Positions 9,469-16,694 of a DNA stretch of 34,403 nt are shown one piece after another. Origin of the DNA: an uncultured Pseudomonadales bacterium (GTDB lineage Bacteria; Pseudomonadota; Gammaproteobacteria; Pseudomonadales; Pseudohongiellaceae). The position numbers were made by a program, and so were the translations under genes. The stretch's first letter is position 1, and every line of letters starts with the position of its first letter. The notes beneath the pieces are model-generated. The model was given only the letters and a program-made list of their open reading frames with translations. It was not told the DNA's origin and did no database searches. Location of the stretch: contig CALSUH010000018.1 of the NCBI GenBank assembly GCA_943789485.1, forward strand, positions 1 to 34,403. Direction: 5' to 3'.

Positions 9469-10128
9469 CTAATTTGGGTAGTGATTACTGAGAGCCGAGT
9501 AGAGCTTGTCTTTGTACTTAGCATCACCTGGATCGAGCTCGGCCATAGCCTCTACTAAGTATGCATTGTCCTCGCGACCGTTCCATATTTTCTGATAGCT
9601 GCCATCCTGATAGCCATGGTCTTGGCGGAAGAAGTTAAGGACATTCTTACCGACGTATTGACAGTACAACTCAGTCCAATCCATCTCGCAATTGCCCATT
9701 ATCGCGGCAAATACAGAAAGCTCGACCTTTCGCGCAGCAGACAGCGCTATCAGTAGCTCAAGCTGGTCGAGTAGTTCAATCGAGTTTAGGTTGTACAGCT
9801 TACCGTCGAAATCGACCTGCTGCGAACCAGGGATACTCTCGAGCTGCTCGGTCAGCTTCAGTAAGGCCGCTGCCTCACTTCCTTCCTCGTTAAGCAAGAT
9901 TTCCGAGAGGAGGAAATGCCAGATATCGATCAATTCCATCTGTAGTTGAGGAAGGTCCTTCTCCTGCTTCTTCCACCACTTCCAGCCATGATGTTCGATG
10001 GCTTCAGCGGCCTCAATAACTACGGCGCGCATATAAGGGTAGCGAGCGGCTACCCAATTCGGGTCTACCTTCGCATTCATAGCTGACTGAAGTGACAGCA
10101 TTGTTCTAGCCTGGAGATCTGACAGCAT
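9469..10128 (-). CDS. Dimeric-type (all-alpha NTP-PPase) dUTP diphosphatase
   Basis: This enzyme is expected to hydrolyse dUTP to dUMP and pyrophosphate, keeping uracil out of DNA and feeding dTMP synthesis. It belongs to the all-alpha NTP pyrophosphatase group, not the usual trimeric beta-barrel Dut. Metal-binding acidic motifs are visible as E39-x-x-E42 (VIEAAEAIEHHGWKWW) and E65-x-x-D68 (ELIDIWHFLL). Length is 219 residues. The ATG at 10126-10128 has no clear ribosome-binding site; a second in-frame ATG at 10101 (MLSLQSAMN) also aligns with family N-termini and may be the true start. A related MazG-like specificity cannot be excluded, but the HGWKWWK stretch favours dUTPase. It converges on nfuA. 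Confidence 0.8.
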   Translation of the reverse strand: MLSDLQARTMLSLQSAMNAKVDPNWVAARYPYMRAVVIEAAEAIEHHGWKWWKKQEKDLPQLQMELIDIWHFLLSEILLNEEGSEAAALLKLTEQLESIPGSQQVDFDGKLYNLNSIELLDQLELLIALSAARKVELSVFAAIMGNCEMDWTELYCQYVGKNVLNFFRQDHGYQDGSYQKIWNGREDNAYLVEAMAELDPGDAKYKDKLYSALSNHYPN

Positions 10129-10228
10129 GGGAGTGGGTTCTTCGGTTAATGGGGGCGGTTGGGTTTGTTCGGAAGTATTAGTGCTTGGTACTTTCTAGCT
10201 ATGCCTTCAGCTATCTTCGCTTTTTTGG

Positions 10229-10486
10229 TTAGTTCTGGCCAACTGACTCAAGTTTTGCCTGTTTTGCGAGTGTGCTAAGCATTTCCTTGCGGCTGCTTAA
10301 CATATCCTTATAGGATTTTCTGGCGGCTAGCACCTCCGAATTCTCCTTATCTGAAGAATCGAGTTCGGTAAGCCAAGCTTCTAATACCTGAATCTCACTA
10401 TTGAGTTGAGCGGTGCCTTCTTCGATCAGTTTTTGATCAATGCTTACACCAGCATCATCAATTTGCTTCTGACGCTTATCGTTCAT
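10229..10486 (-). CDS. Small charged coiled-coil protein, unknown function
   Basis: I do not recognise this 85-residue protein. It is rich in Glu, Lys, Gln and Ser, has no cysteine or membrane segment, and its predicted helices (about 18-42 and 47-80) look coiled-coil-forming. It is supported as a gene by an ATG at 10484-10486 with a well-placed AGGAAA (about 7-12 nt upstream), codon use like its neighbours, and no better reading frame on either strand. It may be transcribed with the dUTPase gene 100 bp downstream on the same strand. Confidence 0.6.
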   Translation of the reverse strand: MNDKRQKQIDDAGVSIDQKLIEEGTAQLNSEIQVLEAWLTELDSSDKENSEVLAARKSYKDMLSSRKEMLSTLAKQAKLESVGQN

Positions 10487-10511
10487 GGCTGGTTTCCTAG
10501 TATCCCCAACG

Positions 10512-10532
10512 GCCTCTGTTAGAGAGGCTTTT
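10512..10532 (+). terminator. Short hairpin with T-run
   Basis: GCCTCT, a GTTAG loop and AGAGGC are followed by TTTT on the plus strand. There is no plus-strand gene immediately upstream, so it may stop antisense transcription towards tRNA-Glu or be part of the minus-strand small gene's leader. Evidence is structural only. Confidence 0.35.
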
Positions 10533-10832
10533 CCTTATCGGCACTCTGATTGCATCGGCCGATTTAATCAGGTCTGTACATCCGCGCTGTTTTTACAGTT
10601 CTTTGGAGAGAACAGAGCCTCGTGCGAGGATGGCATAGTCCAATTTTAGGGTCAAGATACTGAGGGTAGTGGAGCAGATGTTCACCCTGTGTTCCATACT
10701 TGCGCTAAATGCTAGGGTGCTCACAAAGGCTCAGTTTTTTGTCGAATCGAGGTGTTAGCTGCGAGTAAACAGAGAAAGCTGCTAATTTCGTGCGAAGTTA
10801 GCATAAATAATCCGAATATTGAGGCTTTGCTC
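10533..10832. other. Gene-free stretch upstream of tRNA-Glu
   Basis: No convincing open reading frame was seen here. It holds a 22-bp near-perfect dyad at 10781-10802 (GCTAATTTCG, TG, CGAAGTTAGC, with one G-T pair) and an AT-rich patch at 10803-10820 just upstream of the tRNA-Glu promoter. That patch could act as an UP element, and the dyad as a binding site for a factor such as Fis; both are guesses. Confidence 0.4.
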
Positions 10833-10861
10833 TTGACTGATCCGGCCAAGCTTCTTAGAAT
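10833..10861 (+). promoter_or_regulatory. Sigma-70 promoter of tRNA-Glu
   Basis: TTGACT at 10833-10838 and TAGAAT at 10856-10861 are separated by exactly 17 bp. The next bases are CCCCCGC, a GC-rich discriminator of the kind found at stringently controlled stable-RNA promoters. The mature tRNA begins 38 bp after the -10 box. Confidence 0.8.
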
Positions 10862-10898
10862 CCCCCGCTGCTTGAGAGAGCTGTTAAGTAAAGTCACT

Positions 10899-10974
<76 letters not shown>

Positions 10975-10982
10975 TATAAAAG

Positions 10983-11005
10983 AGCCCGGCTAACGCCGGG
11001 CTTTT
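10983..11005 (+). terminator. Rho-independent terminator after tRNA-Glu
   Basis: AGCCCGGC, loop TAAC and GCCGGGCT form an 8-bp GC-rich stem followed by TTTT, 8 bp after the CCA end of tRNA-Glu. Confidence 0.9.
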
Positions 11006-11064
11006 CTATTTCTAGAGAACCTGTTCTTACGCCTGTTATTCCTGCTTATAGCACGGCCACTTGG

Positions 11065-11093
11065 TTGCCAATCGTATTAACAATCGACATAAT
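11065..11093 (+). promoter_or_regulatory. Candidate promoter of the yadGH-queF group
   Basis: TTGCCA at 11065-11070 and CATAAT at 11088-11093 have a 17-bp spacer. They lie 52 bp before the ABC ATPase start codon and just past the tRNA-Glu terminator, where a new promoter is needed. Confidence 0.55.
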
Positions 11094-11144
11094 CCTGCTG
11101 GCATACGTGCATGCCGAAAACACAACACTTAAAGACTACTTTTA

Positions 11145-12068
11145 ATGACCTTAGCAATTTCTATTCAAAACCTGGCAAAAACCTACGCAAACGGTTTCGA
11201 GGCGCTCAAGGGTATTTCTCTTGAAGTACAGGAAGGTGATTTTTTCGCATTGCTGGGACCCAACGGGGCGGGTAAATCAACCACTATTGGCGTGATATCA
11301 ACGCTGGTTAACAAGACATCGGGCTCGGTAGAGGTGTTTGGCAAGAATGTTGACACGCATGTCTACGAGACGAAGCTAGATTTCGGCGTGGTACCCCAGG
11401 AAGTGAATTTTAGCCTATTCGAGAAAGTCCGTGACATCGTCATGACGCAAGCCGGTTACTACGGTTTGCCGCGGAAACTCGCTGAACAGCGCTGCGAGAA
11501 GTATCTACGCAAGTTAGGCTTATGGGAGAAGCGCGATGAGCGCTCTAGAACCCTCTCCGGTGGTATGAAGAGACGCTTGATGATTGCGAGAGCCCTCGTT
11601 CACGAGCCAAAATTACTGATACTTGATGAGCCTACAGCAGGTGTCGACATAGAATTGCGTCGATCGATGTGGGAATTTCTAACGGAGATAAACAACAACG
11701 GCATAACGATTATATTGACCACACATTATTTGGAAGAAGCTGAACAGCTCTGTCGCAATATCGCGATTATTGACGCTGGGAAAATAGTTGAGAACACCAG
11801 TATGCGTAAGCTGCTAAATGAACTCGATTCTCAAGTCTATATTTTGGAAACAACTTCGCGGATACCGTCAGGCTTTGACTTGGGACTGGATAATGCGAGT
11901 CTCGAAATCGTTGATGAGAATTGCATCGAGGTAACGGTCTCCGGTGGTTTGAGTATTAACGAGGTGTTCGGCTTATTCACTAAAGCTGAAATTAAAATAG
12001 ATAGCATGAGAAACAAGACGAATAGACTTGAGCAATTGTTCTTGTCCAAGCTCGAAAGTAACGACTAG
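11145..12068 (+). CDS. yadG: ABC transporter ATP-binding protein, YadG type
   Basis: This is the cytoplasmic ATPase of an ABC-2-type exporter. It has Walker A GPNGAGKST (38-46), a Q-loop near VVPQEVNF (82-89), signature LSGGMKRR (137-144), Walker B LLILDEP (157-163) and a switch histidine at 194 (TTHYLEEAE). Length is 307 residues, one less than E. coli YadG, and the RRLMIARALVHEPKL and VDIELRRSMWEFL stretches match that protein as I recall it. The MTLAISIQNL start at 11145 is the natural N-terminus, though there is no clear Shine-Dalgarno sequence. The permease gene follows 10 bp later. The substrate of YadGH exporters is not established; DrrA- and NodI-like paralogues export drugs or lipo-oligosaccharides. 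Confidence 0.92.
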   Translation: MTLAISIQNLAKTYANGFEALKGISLEVQEGDFFALLGPNGAGKSTTIGVISTLVNKTSGSVEVFGKNVDTHVYETKLDFGVVPQEVNFSLFEKVRDIVMTQAGYYGLPRKLAEQRCEKYLRKLGLWEKRDERSRTLSGGMKRRLMIARALVHEPKLLILDEPTAGVDIELRRSMWEFLTEINNNGITIILTTHYLEEAEQLCRNIAIIDAGKIVENTSMRKLLNELDSQVYILETTSRIPSGFDLGLDNASLEIVDENCIEVTVSGGLSINEVFGLFTKAEIKIDSMRNKTNRLEQLFLSKLESND

Positions 12069-12078
12069 GAAAATTACT

Positions 12079-12852
12079 GTGTTCTTGAATCATAAATACA
12101 TAGCTTTTGAAACAATAGTCAGGAGAGAGATCCGCCGATTTACTCGAATTTGGCTGCAGACTCTAGTGCCACCTGCGATTACGATAGGGCTCTATTTTGT
12201 GATTTTTGGCAATTTGGTAGGTAGCCGCATTGGTGAGATGGGCGGCTTCCAGTACATGGAGTTTATCGTACCTGGTCTGATCATGATGGCGGTAATACAG
12301 AACTCGTATTCTAACGTCGTGTCTTCCTTTTTTAGCCACAAATTCCAACATAGCATAGAAGAATTATTAGTATCCCCGGTACCAAATTACATTATCCTCT
12401 CTGGCTTTATCGTTGGAGGGATGGCGCGAGGCTTGGCCGTAGGAACAATTGTAACCGTTATCTCTCTGTTTTTTGCTGACCTCGAAATTCAAAATTTATT
12501 TATCACTATTACCGTCGTGCTCTTAACGTCCATTGTGTTCTCGCTGGCCGGATTCATCAACGCGTTATTTGCGAATAGCTTCGATGATATTTCCATTATT
12601 CCTACTTTTGTCCTAACGCCACTTATCTATTTGGGCGGCGTGTTTTATTCGGTGGAATTACTACCTCCTTTTTGGAAGTTTATCTCGGGTCTTAATCCAA
12701 TATTCTATATGGTCAACACATTTAGGTATGGTATTTTGGGAACCTCGGATGTTGATGTCACTTGGGCGTTCTTTATGCTTTGTGTTTTTATTGTCATATT
12801 ATTTGGCTCCTGTATTTTTTTACTGCGCAAGGGAACTGGCCTAAGAACCTAG
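12079..12852 (+). CDS. yadH: ABC-2-type permease, YadH type
   Basis: This is the membrane partner of the preceding ATPase. It has about six hydrophobic segments with conserved family stretches: TRIWLQTLVPPAITIGLYF near the N-terminus, GFQYMEFIVPGLIMM in the middle, and SFDDISIIPTFVLTPLIYLGG plus LPPFWKFISGLNPI towards the C-terminus. The reading frame is open from 12028, but the preferred start is the GTG at 12079: AGGA lies 8 nt upstream at 12067-12070, and the resulting 257-residue protein matches YadH in length. Translation is probably coupled to the ATPase gene, whose stop codon overlaps the AGGA. Substrate unknown. Confidence 0.9.
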   Translation: MFLNHKYIAFETIVRREIRRFTRIWLQTLVPPAITIGLYFVIFGNLVGSRIGEMGGFQYMEFIVPGLIMMAVIQNSYSNVVSSFFSHKFQHSIEELLVSPVPNYIILSGFIVGGMARGLAVGTIVTVISLFFADLEIQNLFITITVVLLTSIVFSLAGFINALFANSFDDISIIPTFVLTPLIYLGGVFYSVELLPPFWKFISGLNPIFYMVNTFRYGILGTSDVDVTWAFFMLCVFIVILFGSCIFLLRKGTGLRT

Positions 12853-12867
12853 TAGCTCCAAAATATT

Positions 12868-13686
12868 ATGACGGATAATCCTCTCGGCAGTCAGGCTGAA
12901 CACCCCAAAAAATACCAGCCTGATGTGTTGTATCCAATACCGCGCTGGGCTAGTCGCTCGCTGCTAGATATCGACAAAAAAAATCGTATGTTTGGTCTCG
13001 ATCATTGGCAGGCCTATGAGCTTTCCTGGCTAAATAATTCAGGTAAGCCACAGGTCGCGATAGCTGAGTTCTATTTTAACTCGGAATCAGAAAACATCGT
13101 CGAATCGAAGTCGCTCAAGCTCTATCTCAATTCCTTGAATCAAGAGCGCTATAAAAACAGGGAGACTGTTAGATCCCTCATCGAGAAAGACCTTTCCTTG
13201 GTAAGTCTCTCTGAAGTAAAGGTAGTAATCCATCCGTTAGACGAAATAGGGAATGAGGGGTTTAGTGCAAGGCCAGGTAGGTGTATAGACCATATCGATG
13301 TCGAACTAGGCGCACGGCAACCGGATGCCGAGTTACTCAATATTACCGATTTAGACGCCGACGACGAAGTTCTCTACTCGGACCTATTTAGATCAAACTG
13401 TCCCGTGACCGGTCAGCCAGACTGGGCTAGCATCGAGCTACGTTACACCGGCAAGAAAATTAGCGAATTAAGTTTGCTGCAGTACCTGATTTCCTTCCGC
13501 GAGCATCAGGGCTATCACGAGGAGTGTGCAGAGCGCATCTTTCGCGACATCATGCTCACCTGCCAGCCTAGCGAACTCAGAGTAGGGATGAATTTTCTGC
13601 GACGCGGAGGCCTAGATATCAATGTCTACCGAAGCACCGAGCCAGTAACATCTGACTCTGTGAACGCTCGACTCACCCGGCAGTAA
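12868..13686 (+). CDS. queF: NADPH-dependent 7-cyano-7-deazaguanine reductase (bimodular)
   Basis: QueF reduces the nitrile preQ0 to the amine preQ1, using two NADPH, in the biosynthesis of queuosine for tRNA wobble bases. This is the long bimodular form of 272 residues. Visible residues are the nucleophile Cys178 in SNCPVTGQPDW, the proton donor Asp185, the ESKSLKLYLNS motif (79-89) and HEE at 217-219 for substrate binding, and the C-terminal RRGGLDIN (245-252). The ATG at 12868 lies 16 bp after the permease stop with only a weak ribosome-binding site, which suggests co-transcription with yadGH. Functional linkage with the exporter is not obvious. Confidence 0.95.
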   Translation: MTDNPLGSQAEHPKKYQPDVLYPIPRWASRSLLDIDKKNRMFGLDHWQAYELSWLNNSGKPQVAIAEFYFNSESENIVESKSLKLYLNSLNQERYKNRETVRSLIEKDLSLVSLSEVKVVIHPLDEIGNEGFSARPGRCIDHIDVELGARQPDAELLNITDLDADDEVLYSDLFRSNCPVTGQPDWASIELRYTGKKISELSLLQYLISFREHQGYHEECAERIFRDIMLTCQPSELRVGMNFLRRGGLDINVYRSTEPVTSDSVNARLTRQ

Positions 13687-13762
13687 AGGACGAACTTGAA
13701 TTCCCCCAAGCGGTAAGCTAAGGTTACGCCGCTTTTGCAGCACGTTAAATGCGAAAGAACAC

Positions 13763-13948
13763 TGTGAGGTGTCTGCCTGGTCGACTAAATTGTCTGGAAT
13801 AATTTAGTGTGGCGTCAGCCGACTCCCAGGGTTGAGGGCAGAAAGCCCGGAATAACGAACACGACTGATTAGCTACGTACACCTGTACGTAGGTTACACA
13901 AAGTAGTTTGCCTACTTGAAAGTGTGTAAGTCGTAAGGCTTCGATACC
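13763..13948 (+). pseudogene. Decayed tRNA-Ser-like sequences
   Basis: Two pieces resemble the intact tRNA-Ser at 14056. Positions 13763-13784 match its first 22 nt at 17 sites, and a CTGGAA at 13794 sits one base from the expected anticodon-loop position. Positions 13918-13943 match its anticodon-to-variable-arm region (14091-14116) at 24 of 26 sites. Acceptor and T-arm pairing is lost, so neither piece should make a working tRNA. Between them are inverted repeats at 13784-13808 (8-bp arms) and 13873-13892 (9-bp arms, CTACGTACA/TGTACGTAG). They may be relics of tandem tRNA-Ser copies, or one copy split by about 130 bp. Confidence 0.55.
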
Positions 13949-13999
13949 GACAAGCACAGTGCCCGTTGAATAGAGCTGGGAATATTTACAAAGATAGAA

Positions 14000-14027
14000 T
14001 TCGCAGGATTGCGTCGAAAGCTAAAAT
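14000..14027 (+). promoter_or_regulatory. Weak candidate promoter for tRNA-Ser
   Basis: TTCGCA (14000-14005) and TAAAAT (14022-14027) have a 16-bp spacer, 28 bp before the mature tRNA. The match is much weaker than for the other two tRNA promoters in the window. Confidence 0.3.
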
Positions 14028-14055
14028 TACGCGTGCAAAGTGCGAACAAGTTTAT

Positions 14056-14143
14056 GGTGAGGTGTCCGAGTGGCCGAAGGAGCACGCCTGGAAAGTGTGT
14101 AAGGCGCAAGGCTTCGAGGGTTCGAATCCCTCCCTCACCGCCA
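14056..14143 (+). tRNA. tRNA-Ser (anticodon GGA)
   Basis: This is an 88-nt class II tRNA with a long variable arm. The acceptor stem GGTGAGG pairs with CCTCACC, followed by discriminator G and encoded CCA at 14141-14143. The anticodon stem CACGC/GTGTG encloses CTGGAAA, so the anticodon is GGA (14090-14092), reading UCC and UCU. The T-arm has GGGTTCGAATCCC. It is close to the E. coli tRNA-Ser(GGA) sequence. Confidence 0.97.
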
Positions 14144-14150
14144 CTAAATA

Positions 14151-14176
14151 AAAACCCCGACGTCAGTCGGGGTTTT
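14151..14176 (+). terminator. Rho-independent terminator after tRNA-Ser
   Basis: AAAACCCCGAC, loop GTCA and GTCGGGGTTTT make a perfect 11-bp stem ending in TTTT, 7 bp after the tRNA CCA end. The A-run on the other side would make it bidirectional. Confidence 0.92.
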
Positions 14177-14455
14177 ATCAAGCGCTGTTGGGTCAAGTGA
14201 GTACCCCCAGCTCGACAAGCGACAGCTCCACAGACGGCAAAGCCGCCCCGCAGGTGCGATACAATTAGCTAAGCCAATTGCCGAGTTAATTCCTCCCGGT
14301 GTCCCACCGAATTCCAAAACAATTACCTACCCGACCAATTACCTACCCGACCAATCACCCCAGGCACATCACCAAAAACCCCTTCCACAGTACCCATCGA
14401 ACACCCCCTAAGGTAGTATCTAGCAAGTACATCAACTAGATCACCCGGGGGCAGC
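14177..14455. other. C-rich non-coding spacer
   Basis: No gene was seen. The plus strand is unusually rich in C and poor in G across about 14285-14420, unlike the flanking genes. It contains the 16-bp tandem repeat listed separately. No clear promoter for the following dehydrogenase gene could be assigned. Confidence 0.5.
14320..14351. repeat. 16-bp direct tandem repeat, two copies
   Basis: CAATTACCTACCCGAC occurs twice back to back (14320-14335 and 14336-14351), followed by a partial third copy CAATCACCC. It could be an operator pair or simple slippage. Confidence 0.85.
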
Positions 14456-16351
14456 ATGCTTATAACAACACCTCAAAAAATTCTCATCTCATCACTTTTT
14501 GCCTTGGCCACGGTGGCTACGCAAGCAGCCGACTGGCCCAGTTACGGCGGTGACAACGGCTCTCAAAAATATTCTTCCCTCGACCAGATTGATGCTGGCA
14601 ATGTTAGCAGCCTAACAACCGCGTGGAGCTGGGATAGCGTAGATAATGCAACCGTCGCTAACAACGTTGCCAATGACAATGCTCGCGCCACGCCGGCAGG
14701 ATATAAAGCAACACCCATAGTAGTGGGCGACACGATGTATGTGCCCACGTCGTTTGGCCGAATCGTCGCTTTGGATGCTGTCAGTGGTGCTGAAAAATGG
14801 ATTTTTGACACCAGAGCGTGGGAAGCAGGGCAGCCGACTAATTTAGGCTATAACACTCGCGGTGTTGCTTATTGGGAGGAAGATGGCGAAGAGCGAATAT
14901 TTTTCGCGACCAATGACTCCACACTCTGGTCGATCGATGTTGAGTCAGGTGAGCCAGATACTAATTTTGGCGTCGATGGCCGAATCGATCTGTCTTTGGG
15001 CTTGGGTAGAGAGATTGATAAGTCGCAGTATGGTGTGGTTTCGCCGCCCTTGGTGACTAATAACACAGTTGTGGTCAATTCCATTGTTTTGGATGGTGGG
15101 CGCACTAAGGAGATGCCTCCCGGGCATGTTAGAGCTTTTAATCCTATTACCGGTGACTTGGAGTGGATGTTCAAGACGATTCCTCAGGCTGGAGAATTTG
15201 GCAATGACACTTGGGAGGATGGCTCCGCGGAATATTCGGGTAACACTAATTCATGGACCATTATGAGCGCCGATGATGAGCTAGGTATCGTTTACATACC
15301 CATCGGTACCCCGACTAATGATTGGTACGGTGGATTGCGTAAAGGCGACAATTTATTCGCTGAAAGTTTGGTTGCGGTTCGTGCTGAGACCGGCGAATTA
15401 CTCTGGCATTTTCAGATGGTACACCATGGTGTTTGGGACTATGACTTACCCGCGGCACCAACACTTGTCGATATCACTGTTGATGGTCGGCCAATCAAGG
15501 CTGTAGCGGCAATATCTAAGCAAGGCTTTACCTACGTGTTCGATCGTATTACCGGCGAACCAGTGTGGCCTATCGAAGAAAGAGCTGTACCTCAGAGCAC
15601 AGTGCCAGGAGAGGTACTCTCCGCAACTCAGCCGTTTCCCACGAAGCCAGCTGCCTTCGAGCCTCAGGGGATTTCTGACGAGACCTTGATCGACTTTAGC
15701 GCGGAATTACGCAGAGAAGCGCTACAAAATATCGAAAAATATGATTACGGGCCGTTGTTTACCCCGCCTTCACTGCGTGGAGCGATTCAGTTTCCCGGTT
15801 GGGGCGGTGGTGGCGAATGGCATGGAGCGGCATTTGATCCAGATACTGGCCTGTACTACATACCTTCTGCATCGGTTCCTATCGTGGTGCAATTACGAGA
15901 ATCTCCTCCCGAGCGTTCAGATTTAGAGTTTGTGCGAGGGGGACCGAGATCAGTAGCAGGTCCTCAGGGATTGCCGCTGACGAAACCTCCCTACGGGCGT
16001 ATCACGGCCATTAATTTGAACACGGGTGAGCATGAATGGATGGTTCCCCACGGTGAAGGGATGCGCCAGAAGATAATTGATATGGGTATATTAGATCCCG
16101 GTCCAGTAGGTAGCGCGAGCAGGGTAGGCCCGTTATTGACTAAAACTTTATTGTTTATGGCTCAATCGGATGGGGGTCGCAACCTTATTAGGGCGTATAA
16201 CAAGGCCAACGGAGAAATTATCCATGAAGAAGAGCTGCCACTGCCTCCACAAGGCACGCCGATGACATATTCAGTGGCAGGTAAACAGTATATTTCGATC
16301 GCTGTTGGTGGTGGTGGAGATTCCAGATTGGTGACTTTGTCTTTGCCATAA
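14456..16351 (+). CDS. Exported PQQ-dependent dehydrogenase
   Basis: This is a quinoprotein of the eight-bladed propeller type that oxidises an alcohol or sugar in the periplasm with pyrroloquinoline quinone as cofactor. It is 631 residues long. Residues 1-24 form a Sec signal peptide (basic start, hydrophobic core, cleavage after TQA). The mature protein opens with DWPSYGGDNGSQKYSSLDQI, typical of glucose/quinate-type members. Repeated propeller motifs include FNPITGDLEWMF, RAETGELLWHFQ, FDRITGEPVWPI and INLNTGEHEWMV. The WHFQMVHHGVWDYDLPAAP stretch is characteristic of the family. There is no C-terminal cytochrome c domain and no N-terminal membrane anchor, so electrons must leave through a separate acceptor. 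No pqq biosynthesis or cytochrome gene is next to it. The ATG at 14456 has only a GGGGG-type upstream purine stretch. The substrate is not deducible. Confidence 0.88.
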   Translation: MLITTPQKILISSLFALATVATQAADWPSYGGDNGSQKYSSLDQIDAGNVSSLTTAWSWDSVDNATVANNVANDNARATPAGYKATPIVVGDTMYVPTSFGRIVALDAVSGAEKWIFDTRAWEAGQPTNLGYNTRGVAYWEEDGEERIFFATNDSTLWSIDVESGEPDTNFGVDGRIDLSLGLGREIDKSQYGVVSPPLVTNNTVVVNSIVLDGGRTKEMPPGHVRAFNPITGDLEWMFKTIPQAGEFGNDTWEDGSAEYSGNTNSWTIMSADDELGIVYIPIGTPTNDWYGGLRKGDNLFAESLVAVRAETGELLWHFQMVHHGVWDYDLPAAPTLVDITVDGRPIKAVAAISKQGFTYVFDRITGEPVWPIEERAVPQSTVPGEVLSATQPFPTKPAAFEPQGISDETLIDFSAELRREALQNIEKYDYGPLFTPPSLRGAIQFPGWGGGGEWHGAAFDPDTGLYYIPSASVPIVVQLRESPPERSDLEFVRGGPRSVAGPQGLPLTKPPYGRITAINLNTGEHEWMVPHGEGMRQKIIDMGILDPGPVGSASRVGPLLTKTLLFMAQSDGGRNLIRAYNKANGEIIHEEELPLPPQGTPMTYSVAGKQYISIAVGGGGDSRLVTLSLP

Positions 16352-16492
16352 GTAGAGTCAAAGACAGAGACGGGTCGTACCTGAAAACCTTAGCCAAAAT
16401 GAAATTTTGCGCGGGGTTTCAGGTCCACAGAATCCTTGATTTAAGCTGCTGATTTTTCTGCTTTTCCGGGCTGCATCCGCCGCCGTCTATGG

Positions 16493-16498
16493 TATTAT
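16493..16498 (+). promoter_or_regulatory. Extended -10 box for SRP RNA
   Basis: TGG precedes TATTAT, giving the TGn extended -10 form, about 8 bp before the predicted 5' end of the SRP RNA. No good -35 is visible, which is tolerated with an extended -10. Confidence 0.5.
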
Positions 16499-16505
16499 GC
16501 GCTCT

Positions 16506-16617
16506 GGTAACTCTTGTCGGTCCCCACGCAATGATAAGTTATAAACCCCGCCAGGCCCGGAAGGGAGCAACGGTAGTAGCTGACTCATGTGCCGCGGTGT
16601 GGCTGGCAAGGGCTGCC
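16506..16617 (+). ncRNA. ffs: 4.5S signal recognition particle RNA
   Basis: The core has the conserved SRP domain IV: CCAGGCCCGGAAGGGAGCA (about 16551-16569), including the GGAA tetraloop region, followed by GTGTGGCTGGCAAGG on the 3' side. The ends GGTAACTCTTGTCGGTC and GGCTGGCAAGGGCTGCC pair almost fully when G-U pairs are allowed, forming the long hairpin of the short bacterial form, about 112 nt. It binds Ffh to target membrane proteins. It lies 77 bp before dnaX, the arrangement I recall from Pseudomonas. The exact ends are estimated from pairing. Confidence 0.93.
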
Positions 16618-16694
16618 TCTAATTACATTTTCACGAGAGTCGATAAATCTGCCCTAGGTATGTACCCCTGTCGGCATATTGACGAAGAAACCTG

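Noticed and set aside
12028..12078. Longer yadH start inside yadG
   Set aside because: The first 17 residues are an out-of-frame reading of yadG; the GTG at 12079 has a well-placed AGGA.
13745..13957. Minus-strand reading frame with IEALRLTHFQV
   Set aside because: The same antisense pattern arising from the decayed tRNA-Ser piece; no ribosome-binding site.
13912..14196. Minus-strand reading frame with an EGGIRTLEALRLTHFPG-like stretch
   Set aside because: It is the antisense translation of tRNA-Ser(GGA); this peptide pattern is a well-known false protein.
14056..16351. tRNA-Ser as an integration site for a mobile island
   Set aside because: No integrase, no direct repeat of the tRNA 3' end and no other mobility gene were found.
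16379..16425. Terminator after the PQQ dehydrogenase (ACCTGAAA...TTTCAGGT)
   Set aside because: The arms pair for 8 bp, but they are more than 25 nt apart and no T-run follows, so it is not convincing as a terminator.
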